Of a DNA stretch of 23,252 nucleotides, positions 14,097 through 20,930 are shown one piece after another (within the stretch, counting starts at the first letter, position 1; every line of letters begins with the position of its first letter). The DNA lies in contig CAYYVQ010000051.1 of the NCBI GenBank assembly GCA_964475205.1, forward strand, positions 1-23,252, written 5' to 3'. Made by a program: the position numbers and the translations under genes. The notes beneath the pieces were generated by a model. It made no database searches. It saw only the letters and a program-made list of their open reading frames with translations, and was not told where the DNA came from. Origin of the DNA: CAYSRM01 sp964475205. GTDB taxonomy: Bacteria; Verrucomicrobiota; Kiritimatiellia; UBA8416; CAYSRM01.

Positions 14097-15596
14097 ATGA
14101 GATATGCAATAGTTTCAGATATACACGCTAACCTTAGAGCGTGGGAAGCGGTTTATTCAGATATATCCGAGCGGAATGTTGATGACATCATATGTCTGGG
14201 TGATATCGTAGGCTACGGGCCTTTGCCCGCAGAAACCCTTGAGAGCGTTTACGAGAGAGTTGAACATATTGTCCTGGGTAATCACGACGCGGTAGTCGCG
14301 GGTAAATTCGATCCTTCCGAATTCAACGACAATGCCCGTGCGATCATAGAGTGGACTAGCGAGCAGATGACCGAAGTTGCGGCCGAAGTGTTCTCTGAAA
14401 TGCCGGTCGAGCTTGAAGGCGAAGACTTTCTCGTGAGTCACGCCGAAGTACTCGACCCTGAGAGATTTAATTATATTGAGGGTTCTGAAGAAGCCCAAGA
14501 GAGCTTTGATGCCTGCGAAAGTCCGCTGATATTTGTAGGGCATACCCATGAACCAGCAGTGTTTCTCATGGATCATGAAAAGGGCCGGGTTATGGTTGCC
14601 GAGCCGTTTAATGTCAGACTCAGGGACAACTATCGCTATATAATCAATGTAGGTTCGGTTGGAGATCCAAGAGACGACGACATTCGAAGCTGTTACTGTA
14701 TCTATGACACCGATCTTCGCCAGGTTTTTTATCATCGCGTGCAGTTTGACGTCGAAGCCTATCGCCAGGACCTTGAAGAATCAGGTTTGATGATAAAACC
14801 GGACTTCCTGAAGCGCTATGACGGGGAAGAAGGAGAAGAAACCGCAATCCACGATTGGGCTGTTAGGCAACCTGTGCATCCGCAGATTATCAGGACCCGG
14901 CCGAAGCGAATTATCACAGTGAGCTACGGCGAGGTTAGTTCCGAGGAAGAAACCCAGGCTGAGTTTGAGCGGGAAGAAAAAGAGAGAAAAAAGAAGCTTT
15001 TGCGCGAGGCCGCCGAAAAGAAGAAGAAACTGCTTGATGCTCAAGCGGCTGTCAGAAGGGAAAGGGAACAGAGGGCTCGGGAACAGCGCGAGGCCATGCA
15101 TAGAAAGATGCAACTTCTTCAAAAGGCTTCACTCCGACGGGCGGAAGAAGAGCGTAGGCGCAAGGAAGATGAAGAGCAGGAGAAAGTTACCAGGAAAACT
15201 GAGGCTGCGATGAAAATGAAGCAATCTCATCGCAAGACCATGGAAGAGAGAAAGAGACGAAAGGAAGAACAGCGCCGGAAAGCATCCGAACAGATGAAGC
15301 GGGCAAAGAAAATTGCCGCGAGTCGCGAAAAGATTGCGACAGGAACCGATTCGAATGATAATCGTATTGTTTCAGGAACTGCAAAACAGCAGAAAAAGAA
15401 AAGCCCGAAACAGGCAGGTTTGAAAAGCGACGAAGCCAGAGAACTGGAAGATCTCAAATGCCGCCTGGAACAGCAGAAGGCGAGACAGAAAGAAAAGAAG
15501 GCCAGGCGCAAGAAAAGACGGCAGGCAGTAATGAGCGGGCTCCAGAAGATCAAAGATAAGGTCGCGGGATCGCAAGACAATGATAACAGCAGTTAG
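14097..15596 (+). CDS. Calcineurin-like metallophosphoesterase with long charged C-terminal coiled coil
   Basis: The 499-residue protein has a complete metallophosphoesterase domain (about 1-235). The dimetal motifs are SDIHANL (Asp8, His10), GDIVGYGP, GNHDAV, SHAEV and GHTHEPAVF, followed by INVGSVGDPRD. These are the YfcE/MJ0936-type hallmarks. After a bridge comes a strongly charged, Lys/Glu/Arg-rich helical tail (about 285-490) with long coiled-coil character, such as EREEKERKKKLL and KARRKKRRQAVM. It has no signal peptide. The substrate is unknown. The tail could mediate oligomerisation or binding to nucleic acid or ribosomes, which is inference only. The sense strand is very purine-rich through 14940-15590. 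The ribosome binding site is weak. Confidence 0.85.
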   Translation: MRYAIVSDIHANLRAWEAVYSDISERNVDDIICLGDIVGYGPLPAETLESVYERVEHIVLGNHDAVVAGKFDPSEFNDNARAIIEWTSEQMTEVAAEVFSEMPVELEGEDFLVSHAEVLDPERFNYIEGSEEAQESFDACESPLIFVGHTHEPAVFLMDHEKGRVMVAEPFNVRLRDNYRYIINVGSVGDPRDDDIRSCYCIYDTDLRQVFYHRVQFDVEAYRQDLEESGLMIKPDFLKRYDGEEGEETAIHDWAVRQPVHPQIIRTRPKRIITVSYGEVSSEEETQAEFEREEKERKKKLLREAAEKKKKLLDAQAAVRREREQRAREQREAMHRKMQLLQKASLRRAEEERRRKEDEEQEKVTRKTEAAMKMKQSHRKTMEERKRRKEEQRRKASEQMKRAKKIAASREKIATGTDSNDNRIVSGTAKQQKKKSPKQAGLKSDEARELEDLKCRLEQQKARQKEKKARRKKRRQAVMSGLQKIKDKVAGSQDNDNSS

Positions 15597-15625
15597 CCCG
15601 GCATTGCGGAAAGCAGCGACAGCTC

Positions 15626-16045
15626 ATGAAAAGCAATTCGGCACAGGTTACAGGCGGTTTGTTGCATGGTGTTTGGGCTCAGGAAAGTTTTCTGCAACCG
15701 TGGGACAATGACCTTGACCAAGACATTTATAAACCCGGCGCCGAAAAATATTGCCCGCGCTGTGGAGCTTGTCACAAAAATACAGAGTGGTTTTGCTCTG
15801 AGTGCGGTATGGCGATAGGGGACTACAACAATACAATGCCTGAACTCATGGTTTTCTCGCTTGGCGAAGTAGCCCGAAACGGAGTGTCCGGATCTGTCCC
15901 TGCGACAAAGCTGGTTATCGCCGGTTACGTTGTTTTCGGGTGCTTTTTCTATCTCGTTTTTGCGCCGGTTTATATCGCTTTTTTCCTGAGACATGTTCGG
16001 CAAATCGGAAAAAAGAACGAGCAACAGGCAAAGCTACCCGGATAA
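15626..16045 (+). CDS. Small zinc-ribbon protein with one transmembrane helix
   Basis: The 139-residue protein carries a CPRCG...CSECG zinc ribbon (Cys43, Cys46, Cys57, Cys60) in its middle and one strong membrane helix (about 93-116, VIAGYVVFGCFFYLVFAPVY). The N-terminal 40 residues are soluble and rich in Asp/Trp. I do not recognise the family beyond the zinc ribbon. It begins 30 bp after the metallophosphoesterase gene on the same strand, so co-transcription is likely. Its 3' end overlaps the convergent gene by 12 bp. The ribosome binding site is poor. The cysteine pairs and the clear membrane helix argue that it is a real gene. Confidence 0.65.
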   Translation: MKSNSAQVTGGLLHGVWAQESFLQPWDNDLDQDIYKPGAEKYCPRCGACHKNTEWFCSECGMAIGDYNNTMPELMVFSLGEVARNGVSGSVPATKLVIAGYVVFGCFFYLVFAPVYIAFFLRHVRQIGKKNEQQAKLPG

Positions 16046-16336
16046 TTCATCACGATAGGGAAACTTGTCTTTAAGGAAGACCCTCTCTTTAAAATTCGCC
16101 TTTCTAAGCAGCGGGTCGTCAGCGCTGATGTGGTGGGTTTTGCCGGTTCTCGTGCTGATCTCAAGGGTATTTTCATCTTTAATGTCAGAAACAATCCAGT
16201 ATTTGTCGACAATATAATTATACTCCTCACCATGAGGACTTGGGTGAATGTCCCTGGCTCGAGAGCCGGGGCTTGGTGACGATTTTGGTTTATGGTAAAC
16301 TACAAATTCACCGACTTCATATTTGTTTTTGCCCAT
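16034..16336 (-). CDS. Small conserved hypothetical protein
   Basis: This 100-residue, basic, soluble protein has no signal peptide or membrane segment. It starts MGKNKYEVGEFVVYHKPK and contains SSPSPGSRARDIHPSPHGEE, then YNYIVDKYWIVSDI. A beta-rich fold with an SH3-like or KOW-like opening is suggested by the pattern 'VGEFVVYHK', but I cannot name a family. I believe similar short proteins occur in planctomycetes and relatives, from memory only. AGGAAG sits 6-7 nt before the ATG, which supports translation. It ends 12 bp inside the convergent zinc-ribbon gene. Confidence 0.7.
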   Translation of the reverse strand: MGKNKYEVGEFVVYHKPKSSPSPGSRARDIHPSPHGEEYNYIVDKYWIVSDIKDENTLEISTRTGKTHHISADDPLLRKANFKERVFLKDKFPYRDELSG

Positions 16337-16539
16337 AATCCACTTCCTTTTATTGATCTATGGCAGGTTACGCAAACAAAATGCCGGCTGTCAAGTCGTA
16401 AGGGCGGCTAATAATGATATATATCTCTTTTTCAGGCTGACTTGGTGTTTTCTGCCAGTCGGGCTCTTGCTATAGTGCCTGTAAAAAGGATAAACAGTGA
16501 AGACCTGATGGATATTTCTGTGACAAGGACGATGATTCA

Positions 16540-17736
16540 ATGAGGGATAACCGCAAAACTTCAGACGCCATGCTGCACGTGGATATGGATGCTTTTTTCG
16601 CCTCCGTGGAACAGAATGATAACCCGGAGCTTAAAGGTAAACCAGTAGTTGTCGGCGCTGCGCCGGATAGACGGGGGGTTGTTTCGGCTGCGTCTTACGA
16701 AGCGAGAAAATACGGCATCCACTCGGCTATGCCTTCACGTGAAGCCGGAAGGCTGTGTCCCCATGCAGTGTTTCGTCCCGTTAACGGCAGGCGTTACCGT
16801 GAGGTTTCGGAACGAGTTTTTGATATCTTCGAGCGTTTTACGCCATTAGTAGAACCCTTGTCGATAGATGAGGCTTTTCTAAATGTAACCGGCGCGCGTA
16901 ACCTTTTTGGCGACGGCCGCAACATAGCCTGCTTGATAAAGGAAACTATCAGGAGCGAAACGGGCCTGACTGCTTCGGTGGGAGTAGCCGCCAACAAATT
17001 TCTTGCCAAGCTTGCCAGCGATCTTGACAAGCCGGATGGGCTTGTTGTGGCGCCTGAGCGCCCGGAAGAGATTCGGGAATTTCTGGCGCCATTGCCTGTC
17101 GGCCGCATCTGGGGTGTGGGAAAGGTCACCTGCCGCCACTTGAAAGAAAGGGGCATTCAAACCATCGGGGATATTCAAAAAATGCCTGAAGAACAGCTCG
17201 TGAATATTGCAGGCCGTTCTTTTGCGCGGCACATCAAGCTGTTGGCTCATGGAGTTGATGACCGTGAGCTGGAGCTCGACCGCGAGGAGCAGAGCATATC
17301 CAGGGAGCATACATTTGCAGAGGACTGCAATGATGTCGAAAAAATTGAATCGGTATTGCGGGAACTTGCGGAAGATGTAGCCAGACAACTCCGCGAAGCG
17401 GAAAAGCGCGCTTCTGTGGCGCACTTGAAACTGCGTTGGAAAAACTTCAGAACCATCACAAGGCAGAAACCTTTTGGCAGGGCTGCCTGTGACGATCATA
17501 CGCTCAGGGAAATGGCAACCGGTCTTTTTCGTCGCGAGGAACTGAAGGCCCCCGTCCGTTTAATTGGTTTCGGGGTAGGAAAGCTGTGCCGTTCTGCCGA
17601 GCGGATGAGCCAGCTTGAATTATTTTCAGAAGATTCAACCCTAATCCAGGAGAAGCGGGAGAATTTGAGCCGCGCTATTGACGAGATACGCAGCAAATTC
17701 GGCGATACAAGCATCGGCTCTCCAAAAAGTCCTTAA
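16540..17736 (+). CDS. dinB: DNA polymerase IV (Y-family)
   Basis: The 398-residue polymerase carries out error-prone translesion synthesis. The palm motif LHVDMDAFFASVEQ, the steric-gate region, SYEARKYGIHSAMPS, and the catalytic SIDEAF (Asp110-Glu111) are intact. Helix-hairpin-helix (GRIWGVGKVT) and little-finger regions follow. A beta-clamp binding motif QLELF at residues 358-362 near the C-terminus fits the family. The protein is longer than E. coli DinB (351) mainly by its N-terminal 10 and C-terminal 35 residues. No recognisable LexA operator was found upstream. The stop codon TAA (17734-17736) lies at the first bases of palindromic repeat copy B. Confidence 0.95.
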   Translation: MRDNRKTSDAMLHVDMDAFFASVEQNDNPELKGKPVVVGAAPDRRGVVSAASYEARKYGIHSAMPSREAGRLCPHAVFRPVNGRRYREVSERVFDIFERFTPLVEPLSIDEAFLNVTGARNLFGDGRNIACLIKETIRSETGLTASVGVAANKFLAKLASDLDKPDGLVVAPERPEEIREFLAPLPVGRIWGVGKVTCRHLKERGIQTIGDIQKMPEEQLVNIAGRSFARHIKLLAHGVDDRELELDREEQSISREHTFAEDCNDVEKIESVLRELAEDVARQLREAEKRASVAHLKLRWKNFRTITRQKPFGRAACDDHTLREMATGLFRREELKAPVRLIGFGVGKLCRSAERMSQLELFSEDSTLIQEKRENLSRAIDEIRSKFGDTSIGSPKSP

Positions 17737-17937
17737 CCCGCATATCTCACAGAATTTCGTAGCAGCCTGTCCGCCATCTGGCGGAAGAGCGTGGAGAGTG
17801 CTGCTGTAGGGGTGCAAATTGGTGAAACGCCGGAGCAGCCGTATAGACTTACTGCAATCTGGCGTTCTGCCAATTCGTGCCGTCGCAGTGGCGCTATCCG
17901 CGCTCGCAGCAGGAATTTTGTGAGATATGCGGGTTAA
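17733..17937. repeat. Full copy B of the dispersed palindromic repeat with an 89-nt nested palindrome
   Basis: Ends TTAACCCGCATATCTCAC and GTGAGATATGCGGGTTAA are perfect inverted repeats, with an imperfect inward continuation. The outer blocks match copy A at 64/65 and 47/49 positions. The middle is 89 nt (17799-17887), against 3 nt in copy A. That insert has its own imperfect inverted repeat (17814-17831 with 17861-17880, sharing AATTGG and ACGCC). The element begins at the dinB stop codon and ends 54 bp before the convergent methyltransferase stop. Confidence 0.85.
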
Positions 17938-17991
17938 TCCGCCAGTTGTTATTCGTAAACAATTACAGGAAGAACTGTATGTCCGGTTTTT

Positions 17992-18987
17992 TTATTTCGA
18001 GGGTTTAAGCGCAGAGGCAAGCCAATGGGGCATAGGCGGGGGGAGGCGATTGCATTTGAAATCGGTAAAACCTGCCTGGCTAAGCCATTTGGAAAGTTCC
18101 GCATCGGAAAAGACCCAGCCATTCCGGGCAGTTAGAGCCATGTTAACAGCAAACAGGGCCGAGAATTTCGGGTTTGTATGTGTTGCGTCGGTCATCATGT
18201 CCAAGATGTAAACCAAGCCCCCTGGTTTAAGCGCATCGAACGCCTTCTCAAGCAGCCCTGCAATATCAGCGGCGCTCTCCTGATGCAGTACACCGAAGAA
18301 AAGAACAGCATCCTGTCCGTCGGGAAATTCTGCTTCATGGTAGTCGGCTCCTACGGTCCTGACCTTGTCCTCCATGTTTTCGGCTCCGATCAGTTCGTCT
18401 GCTACGGCAACAATTTCGGGAAGGTCTATAATAGTGGAGTTAATGTGTGGATTCTGCCGCGCAATCAGGATTGAATATGTTCCCGGCCCGCCCCCCACGT
18501 CCAGGATGGATGTGCAGCCCTCAAGGTTGAGCGACGGGACTACTGCTTTGCCAATCCCGAGCGCTCGGCCGTGCATCGCCATCACGAAAGCCCGGGTTCG
18601 TTCAGTGTTTGCGCCCAGATGAACCTCCGGTTCTTCGACCGGTTTGCCGGTTTTCACAAGTTCAGGCAAACGGCCCCACGCTTCGTAAACGTCGCGGTTA
18701 TAGCGGATGGCCCCGGTCAAATCGCCAGGGGCTTCGGGAACAAGAAAAGCAGACGCTTCGTCTGTGTTCCTGTAAAGCCCGTCCTTCTTTTCAAGCAGTC
18801 CTAGTGCCGTGCAGGCGTTCAGCAGGAGTGTGGTGCCCCGTTCATCGAGCCCGCTGGCTTCGGCAACCATCGAAGCCGGACGAGCGGTTTCGGATAGCGT
18901 TTTAAAGATGCCCAGGTCTGAAGCCGTGAATAGAACGCAGGACTCGTAAAAAGAGCTGGCCATGTTTATGATGCGTTGCGGATTCAT
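17992..18987 (-). CDS. SAM-dependent O-methyltransferase (HIOMT-like)
   Basis: The 331-residue protein shows the two-part architecture of hydroxyindole/plant-type O-methyltransferases. An N-terminal winged-helix dimerisation domain (about 10-95) has FTASDLGIFKTLSE and EASGLDERGTTLLLNACTALGLLEKKDGLY. A Rossmann-like catalytic domain follows, with motif I ILDVGGGPGTYSI at about residue 164. Other landmarks are TIIDLPEIV, the post-II region DAVLFFGVLHQE, and the closing ALKPGGLVYILD. It should move a methyl group from SAM to a small-molecule hydroxyl. The substrate is unknown. It stands alone on the minus strand with AAGG about 10 nt upstream of the ATG. A role in a secondary or cofactor pathway is not testable from this window. 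Confidence 0.85.
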   Translation of the reverse strand: MNPQRIINMASSFYESCVLFTASDLGIFKTLSETARPASMVAEASGLDERGTTLLLNACTALGLLEKKDGLYRNTDEASAFLVPEAPGDLTGAIRYNRDVYEAWGRLPELVKTGKPVEEPEVHLGANTERTRAFVMAMHGRALGIGKAVVPSLNLEGCTSILDVGGGPGTYSILIARQNPHINSTIIDLPEIVAVADELIGAENMEDKVRTVGADYHEAEFPDGQDAVLFFGVLHQESAADIAGLLEKAFDALKPGGLVYILDMMTDATHTNPKFSALFAVNMALTARNGWVFSDAELSKWLSQAGFTDFKCNRLPPPMPHWLASALKPSK

Positions 18988-19209
18988 TGTATCTTGCCTT
19001 TCATCGCTTGCTATTTTGCTGCGTCAACAAATAGTGCCCTAGATTCTCTTTTTTGTAAACTTCTAAGCTGCAAGATGGTTGTCATCTTCAGGTTTTTCGA
19101 ATTATGTATTAAGACATGGCCGGATTTGCCGCATTCCAGACTTCTTGTAGCATGAGAAATAAAAGAATTTGCTGAGCCATGTAGAACTGAATAAAGAAAG
19201 GGGGAAGCT

Positions 19210-19614
19210 ATGTTTAAAGCAAAATATGCAAAAGAAATCACAATTGAAGTGGGCAACGAAATAGGAGTTCTTCAGCAAGTATCGAAAATTGTTGCCGAAA
19301 AAGGAATCAACATTGTCTCTATTGATGGAGACGTCAAGAACGGTACGGCAGTTCTTCGGATACTGACCGACGACAACACACGGGCAGTGGAAGCGTTACA
19401 GGCTAATAGATACAACGCCGTGGAAACAGATACGGTGATTTTGGAATTGCCGCATAAGCCGGGTCTACTCAAGTCTGTAACAGAAAGGCTCGGAAGGGCC
19501 CAGATCGACATAAAACACATTGCGGCCACTGCTCCCATGGACCAGGAGAAATGCTTGTTGGTTCTTTCGACCAGTGATGATCAGGAAGCTGTTGTTCAGT
19601 TGAATAAGGACTAA
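19210..19614 (+). CDS. Double-ACT-domain protein
   Basis: The 134-residue protein is two ACT domains in tandem: residues 5-68 (ITIEVGNEIGVLQQVSKIVAEKGINIVSIDGD) and 74-134 (DTVILELPHKPGLLKSVTERLGRAQIDIKHIAAT). ACT domains usually bind amino acids and regulate metabolic enzymes. No enzyme domain is attached. A strong ribosome binding site, GGGGGAAG, lies 2-8 nt before the ATG. It sits alone, with the methyltransferase gene divergent on the left. The ligand is unknown. It may act as a free regulatory subunit in amino-acid metabolism, but no partner is visible here. Confidence 0.85.
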   Translation: MFKAKYAKEITIEVGNEIGVLQQVSKIVAEKGINIVSIDGDVKNGTAVLRILTDDNTRAVEALQANRYNAVETDTVILELPHKPGLLKSVTERLGRAQIDIKHIAATAPMDQEKCLLVLSTSDDQEAVVQLNKD

Positions 19615-19790
19615 CCTGATCTATTCATAAAAATCTATTGCGAGTTTGCATGTCACTTCATCTCAACGACTTTGCCGGCCAGCCGATCTTGACGCATGGC
19701 TATGCGCCTTCACCCGGCTATCTGCGCAAAGCCATTGATCTAAAGCAACATGCCCACTCTCATTACGAAGTTGATGAATAGATCAGGCTA
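19612..19790. repeat. 179-bp element bounded by 17-bp inverted repeats
   Basis: TAACCTGATCTATTCAT (19612-19628) and ATGAATAGATCAGGCTA (19774-19790) are inverted repeats with one mismatch. The left repeat overlaps the stop codon of the ACT gene. No target-site duplication is evident. The interior holds a 43-codon ORF. It could be a MITE-like insertion or a terminator-type palindrome. Confidence 0.55.
19650..19781 (+). CDS. Possible 43-residue ORF inside the inverted-repeat element
   Basis: ATG at 19650 to TAG at 19779-19781 encodes 43 residues, with LNDFAGQPILTHGYAPSPGY in the first half and a histidine-rich end (KQHAHSHYEVDE). I do not recognise the family. The sequence looks protein-like. 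No good ribosome binding site precedes it, so it may be a fragment of a larger gene carried or left in the element. The stop codon lies in the right inverted repeat. Confidence 0.3.
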   Translation: MSLHLNDFAGQPILTHGYAPSPGYLRKAIDLKQHAHSHYEVDE

Positions 19791-19826
19791 AATTCTGAGA
19801 ATAGAGTTGGCGCGTATATTATCGTG

Positions 19827-19860
19827 TTAACCCTCATGTCACAGAATTCCTGCTGCGAGC
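19827..19860. repeat. Half-copy of the dispersed palindromic repeat
   Basis: TTAACCCTCATGTCACAGAA and the following bases to CTGCTGCGAGC match the left arm, and the reverse complement of the right arm, of the full repeats, with a 2-nt gap. The opposite arm is absent. It lies 40 nt upstream of the transglutaminase-like gene, so it may be in that gene's promoter or leader region. Confidence 0.55.
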
Positions 19861-19899
19861 AAGGTTAGCCTGACAAACATATTTCAAACAAAGGATATT

Positions 19900-20910
19900 A
19901 TGGTGATTTGCATAAAAGGCAAGGGACGAGTTCCAGGGTTTACAGCAGTTGTTATTGTGATTATGCTTGCTGCGGCAGGTTGCCGGAGGGATGCTCAGAC
20001 TAAGGATGCGAGGATCGTTGAATTCGCCTGCGAATTCAGCGTGACTAATGTGCCGGAAACAGCTACAAATGTTATCGCATGGGCGCCGCTGCCGGCCCGG
20101 CACTGTTTCCAGGAGATAACGGGGCTTGAAATAAAGACCGACTATCCGTATGTGATTGTTACCAACGCGACATATTCTAATCGCATTGCGAGGTTCGATT
20201 TTTCGAGCAGCGCTGAATTAACAAACGCGCAACGATCCGCAAGCATTACTTTCGGAGCAGTGCGCAGCAGTTTCAATGTTCTGAAAGGCGACCAAGCCCC
20301 CGACTATGCCTTGCATTTGAAAAAAGATTTCTTTCTTCATCCTATCACAAATGTTCCGCTTAAAGGCGGAATATCGGACGAAGCCAGAAAGATTGCAGAA
20401 GACATTGAGGACCCGTTGGCGCGCGCGAGCAAACTTTACGATCAGTTAGTCGCTTCTATTGAGTATCACAAGAGCGGGAACAGAGTGAGGCGAGAAGGGA
20501 CTGTTTACTCCGATGCAGGGAACGGCAACTGCGCTGACTACAATTCTTTGTTCATTACGGAGGCCCGGGCAATGGATATTCCTGTCCGGCTTATCGTTGG
20601 CTTCCTTTTGCCGGCCGGGTCGAATGGTTCGATCGATCATTATCATTGCTGGTCAGAGGCCTATATTGCCGGAACCGGCTGGTTACCCGTGGACGTTTCT
20701 GCGGTCTGTAAACGCCCTGAAAAGAAAGAGGAATTGTTTGGAGGTCTGGACGCGGACCGCCTGGCATTTACCGTGGGCAGGAAAATTGAACTACCCGGAG
20801 CGCAGAGAGAGCCTTTGGATTTCTTTATCTATCCATATGTAGAAGTCGACGGAAAAGAACACGATGGGATAAGTAAAACCTTCAGCTTTTCCAGAGGCTT
20901 GCCTGAATAA
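19900..20910 (+). CDS. Transglutaminase-like lipoprotein
   Basis: The 336-residue protein begins with a lipoprotein signal: a basic leader, a hydrophobic stretch, and lipobox LAAAGC with Cys28 as the lipidated residue. An N-terminal immunoglobulin-like or beta region runs to about residue 140. The transglutaminase core follows: NGNCADYNSLFITEARAMDI with the catalytic Cys211, HYHCWSEAY with His249, and GWLPVDVS with Asp265. The catalytic triad is therefore complete. Such proteins are often peptidases or amidases rather than crosslinkers. It would sit on the periplasmic face of a membrane. AAGGA precedes the ATG by 5 nt. It is convergent with the YyaL-like gene, and the two share a hairpin at their ends. 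Confidence 0.85.
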   Translation: MVICIKGKGRVPGFTAVVIVIMLAAAGCRRDAQTKDARIVEFACEFSVTNVPETATNVIAWAPLPARHCFQEITGLEIKTDYPYVIVTNATYSNRIARFDFSSSAELTNAQRSASITFGAVRSSFNVLKGDQAPDYALHLKKDFFLHPITNVPLKGGISDEARKIAEDIEDPLARASKLYDQLVASIEYHKSGNRVRREGTVYSDAGNGNCADYNSLFITEARAMDIPVRLIVGFLLPAGSNGSIDHYHCWSEAYIAGTGWLPVDVSAVCKRPEKKEELFGGLDADRLAFTVGRKIELPGAQREPLDFFIYPYVEVDGKEHDGISKTFSFSRGLPE

Positions 20911-20930
20911 AGTAAAATCGGTTTTACTTT
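20909..20930. terminator. Bidirectional terminator-like hairpin between convergent genes
   Basis: AAAGTAAAA (20909-20917) pairs perfectly with TTTTACTTT (20922-20930) around TCGG. It overlaps the TAA of the transglutaminase gene and the stop of the YyaL-like gene on the other strand, so one AT-rich hairpin could end transcription from both sides. The stem is AT-rich and its stability is modest. Confidence 0.6.

Noticed and set aside
14157..14735. 192-codon open frame antisense to the metallophosphoesterase
   Set aside because: It lies fully inside a gene with intact motifs and shows no recognisable protein features.
16479..16497. CTGT...ACAG upstream of dinB, resembling a LexA operator
   Set aside because: The spacer is 11 nt, against 8 nt in the proteobacterial box, so it does not fit. 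SOS control is not supported.
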